A stretch of 64,000 nucleotides of DNA from AP-15 sp963702685 (GTDB taxonomy: Bacteria > Pseudomonadota > Alphaproteobacteria > ATCC43930 > CGMCC-115725), in the NCBI GenBank assembly GCA_963702685.1, contig CAVPDQ010000009.1, positions 310,001-374,000 on the forward strand. Direction: 5' to 3'. Positions 62,027 through 64,000 of this stretch are shown in pieces. Both the position numbers and the translations under genes were made by a program. Position 1 is the stretch's first letter. Each line of letters starts with the position of its first letter. The notes below the pieces were generated by a model. That model had not been told where the DNA came from and did not search any database. It was given only the letters and a program-made list of their open reading frames with translations.

Positions 62027-63820
62027 GTGCAGCCGACAGATATCAGCGTCCCCGACTACTTCCACAAAGTCGTGGATTGCCAATGGGCCTGCCCGTCGCA
62101 CACGCCGGTGCCGGAATACATCCGGTTGATCGCCGACCGGCGCTACACCGACGCCTACATGGTCAACTGGTACTCGAACATTTTCCCGGGCATCCTCGGG
62201 CGCACCTGCGACCGGCCGTGCGAGCCCGCCTGCCGGCGCGGGCGGGTCGAGGACGCGCCGGTGGCGATCTGCCGGCTGAAACGGGTCGCCGCCGACAACA
62301 AGGGCGACATCCGCCCCTACCTGCCGCAGATCCCGCACGAGAAGAACGGCCGGCGCATCGCCCTTATCGGCGCCGGCCCGGCCTCCCTGACCGTCGCCCG
62401 CGATCTCCTGCCGCTCGGCTACGATTGCGTCATGTTCGACGGCGACGCCAAGGGCGGCGGCATGATGCGCACCCAGATCCCGCGCTTTCGCCTGCCCGAG
62501 CGGGTCACCGACGAGGAGGTCGAGCTGATCCTCGACATGGGGGTCGACACCCAATTCGGCGAATTCGTGCACAGCATGAAGGCTTTGCTCGCCGAAGACT
62601 GGGACGCGATCTTTGTCGGCAGCGGCGCGCCGCGCGGGCGCAACCTCGAAATCCCCGGCCGCAACGAGGCCGCGGAACATATCCATATCGGCATCGACTG
62701 GCTCGCCAGCGTCTCGTTCGGCCATGTCGACAAGATCGGCCGCCGCGTCGTCGTGCTCGGCGGCGGCAACACGGCGATGGATTGCTGCCGCTCGTCGCGC
62801 CGGCTCGGCGGTGAGGAGGTTACCGTCGTCGTGCGCAGCGGCTTTGAGGAAATGAAGGCCTCGGCCTGGGAGAAGGAGGACGCGATGCATGAAAGCATCC
62901 CGATCCTCAACTGGCTGGTGCCCAAAGAGTTCACCCACGACGATGGCCGGCTGACCGGCGTCCTCTTTGAAAAGGTCGAGGCGCAATACGATTCGCGCGG
63001 CCGGCGCAACCTGATCCCGACCGGCGAGCCCGACACCCATATCGCGTGCGACGACGTGCTGGTGGCGGTCGGTCAGGAAAATGCATTCCCGTGGATCGAG
63101 CGCGGTATCGGCATCGAGTTCGACCGCTGGGACATGCCCAAGGTCGATCCGAAGACGATGCAATCGACCCTGCCCCGCGTCTTCTTCGGCGGCGACGCCG
63201 CGTTCGGGCCGAAGAACATCATCTGGGCCGTCGCCCACGGCCACGACGCCGCGATCTCGATCGACAAGCTGTGCCATGGCGAGGATGTCGCCGAGCGGCC
63301 GCCGCCCGGCGTGACCCTCGTCAGCCAGAAGATGGGCATCCACGAGTGGAGCTACGACAACGACATCTCGAACGACGTGCGCTACCGCGTGCCGTTGCGC
63401 GAGACCGCAGTGGCGCTCGCCGACATCCGGGTCGAGGTCGAGATCGGCTATGACGAAAAGCTCGGCTACCTCGAAGCCGAACGCTGCCTCAATTGCGACG
63501 TGCAGACCGTGTTTGCCGGCCAGCTCTGCATCGAATGCGACGCCTGCGTCGATATCTGCCCGATGGATTGCATCACCTTCACCGACAACGGCGCCGAGGA
63601 GGAATTGCGCGGCCGGCTGATGGCGCCGGCGCTGAACCTCGAGCAGGACCTCTATATCGGCGACCGGCTGAAGACCGGGCGGATCATGGCCAAGGACGAG
63701 GATGTCTGCCTGCATTGCGGGCTGTGCGCCGAGCGCTGCCCGACCGGTGCGTGGGACATGCGCAAGTTCCTCTTGGACATGACCCTGGCCGGCCCCGCCT
63801 GCCGCAGCCACCAGCCGTGA
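62027..63820 (+). CDS. GltD-like NAD(P)H:acceptor flavoprotein with ferredoxin-type Fe-S domains
   Basis: A 597-residue protein of the glutamate-synthase small-subunit superfamily. The N-terminal Fe-S domain has Cys in DCQWACPSHTPV and GRTCDRPCEPACRRGR. The FAD motif is RIALIGAGPASLTVARDLLPLGYD and the NAD(P) motif VVLGGGNTAMDCCRSSRRLG. C-terminally there are two 4Fe-4S ferredoxin motifs: CIECDACVDICPMDC and CLHCGLCAERCPTGAW. It likely passes electrons from NAD(P)H to a partner oxidoreductase encoded next. GTG at 62027 has GGAG upstream. Confidence 0.9.
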   Translation: MQPTDISVPDYFHKVVDCQWACPSHTPVPEYIRLIADRRYTDAYMVNWYSNIFPGILGRTCDRPCEPACRRGRVEDAPVAICRLKRVAADNKGDIRPYLPQIPHEKNGRRIALIGAGPASLTVARDLLPLGYDCVMFDGDAKGGGMMRTQIPRFRLPERVTDEEVELILDMGVDTQFGEFVHSMKALLAEDWDAIFVGSGAPRGRNLEIPGRNEAAEHIHIGIDWLASVSFGHVDKIGRRVVVLGGGNTAMDCCRSSRRLGGEEVTVVVRSGFEEMKASAWEKEDAMHESIPILNWLVPKEFTHDDGRLTGVLFEKVEAQYDSRGRRNLIPTGEPDTHIACDDVLVAVGQENAFPWIERGIGIEFDRWDMPKVDPKTMQSTLPRVFFGGDAAFGPKNIIWAVAHGHDAAISIDKLCHGEDVAERPPPGVTLVSQKMGIHEWSYDNDISNDVRYRVPLRETAVALADIRVEVEIGYDEKLGYLEAERCLNCDVQTVFAGQLCIECDACVDICPMDCITFTDNGAEEELRGRLMAPALNLEQDLYIGDRLKTGRIMAKDEDVCLHCGLCAERCPTGAWDMRKFLLDMTLAGPACRSHQP

Positions 63821-63835
63821 TTTCTCCCAATATCC

Positions 63836-63916
63836 GTCATCCCCGCGAAAGCGGGGACCCAGAGCAGCCCGGCGGTGTGCTGGGCCCCCTGGACCCCCGC
63901 TTTCGCGGGGGCGACG
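63836..63916. repeat. Dispersed hairpin, family E
   Basis: GTCATCCCCGCGAAAGCGGG, then GACCCAGAG, pairs with CTGGACCCCCGCTTTCGCGG, then GGGCGACGGG. The CCCCGCGAAAGCGGGG arms occur twice in inverted orientation. It is an intergenic repeat type well known in alphaproteobacteria. It lies between the GltD-like gene and the next gene and may act as a mRNA hairpin. Confidence 0.75.
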
Positions 63917-63955
63917 GGATAGAGCAACGATCGCCTCTTCACAGGCCCTGAGCCA

Positions 63956-64000
63956 ATGGCACTGCAACCTCTCCTCGAAACCGCCGCGCTCCAAAGCCTC
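63956..64000 (+). CDS. Possible start of the next gene, cut by the window edge
   Basis: An ATG at 63956 opens a frame (MALQPLLETAALQSL) that is uninterrupted to the window end. It follows the GltD-like gene in the same direction, where a partner oxidoreductase subunit would be expected. Only 15 codons are visible and no clear RBS is seen, so this is tentative. Confidence 0.3.
   Translation, partial: MALQPLLETAALQSL

Noticed and set aside
62024..63994. A 656-codon minus-strand frame opposite the GltD-like gene, and a 659-codon plus-strand frame opposite the CoA-transferase (26673-28652)
   Set aside because: No recognisable domain; the opposite strands carry clear catalytic and Fe-S motifs and good ribosome-binding sites.

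Overview
The window is GC-rich, densely coded DNA from an alphaproteobacterium. The evidence is family content (a DUF2794 protein, the alr/radA/cvpA/purF gene neighbourhood, a glycogen/trehalose cluster of rhizobial or rhodospirillalean type), high-GC codon use and several families of dispersed palindromic repeats. I cannot name a genus. No rRNA, tRNA, CRISPR array or prophage was seen.

Layout. (1) 1-3.2 kb: an aldehyde dehydrogenase and a divergent luciferase-like (LLM) oxidoreductase, with two copies of a shared 16-bp palindrome in their upstream regions. (2) 3.4-21.1 kb: one leftward operon of seven alpha-glucan/trehalose genes with overlapping or near-touching ends, in transcription order glgE (with an extra N-terminal GH13 domain), treS-maltokinase fusion, glgB, glgX, treZ (frameshifted), malQ, treY. 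It joins the TreS-Mak-GlgE-GlgB route, the TreY/TreZ route and glycogen debranching. (3) 21.2-35.3 kb: an accessory catabolic zone with a ThDP enzyme, an NtaA/DszA-type monooxygenase, a double CaiB/BaiF CoA-transferase and two ACMSD-like amidohydrolases. These are mixed with toxin-antitoxin genes and remnants, an IS630 remnant, dispersed hairpins and a block that looks lower in GC (CDP-alcohol phosphatidyltransferase and methyltransferase). (4) 35.3-42.3 kb: housekeeping-like metabolism: GST, class V aminotransferase, 2-keto-4-pentenoate hydratase-like protein, DUF2794, LhgO-like oxidase, alanine dehydrogenase, methyltransferase. (5) 42.3-43.3 kb: a REP-like repeat island abutting the 3' end of apt. 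It holds a diverged 124-bp copy of an internal apt segment, two nearly identical 93-bp elements and a truncated IS3-type transposase gene. (6) 44-47.5 kb: a complete Mla/MCE lipid transport operon. (7) 47.6-58 kb: a leftward core block dnaB-alr-mlaE-mlaF-radA-cvpA-purF-(MFS)-SDR. (8) 58-61 kb: part of a peptide ABC transporter operon (dppB, C, D only), then mazEF. (9) 62-64 kb: a GltD-like Fe-S flavoprotein and the possible start of the next gene.

At least seven genes or gene remnants show single-nucleotide reading-frame breaks, six of the seven consistent with one extra base and mostly beside short homopolymers. The most economical reading is residual indel errors in the assembly rather than wholesale gene decay. 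The conceptual repaired products are described in each entry.
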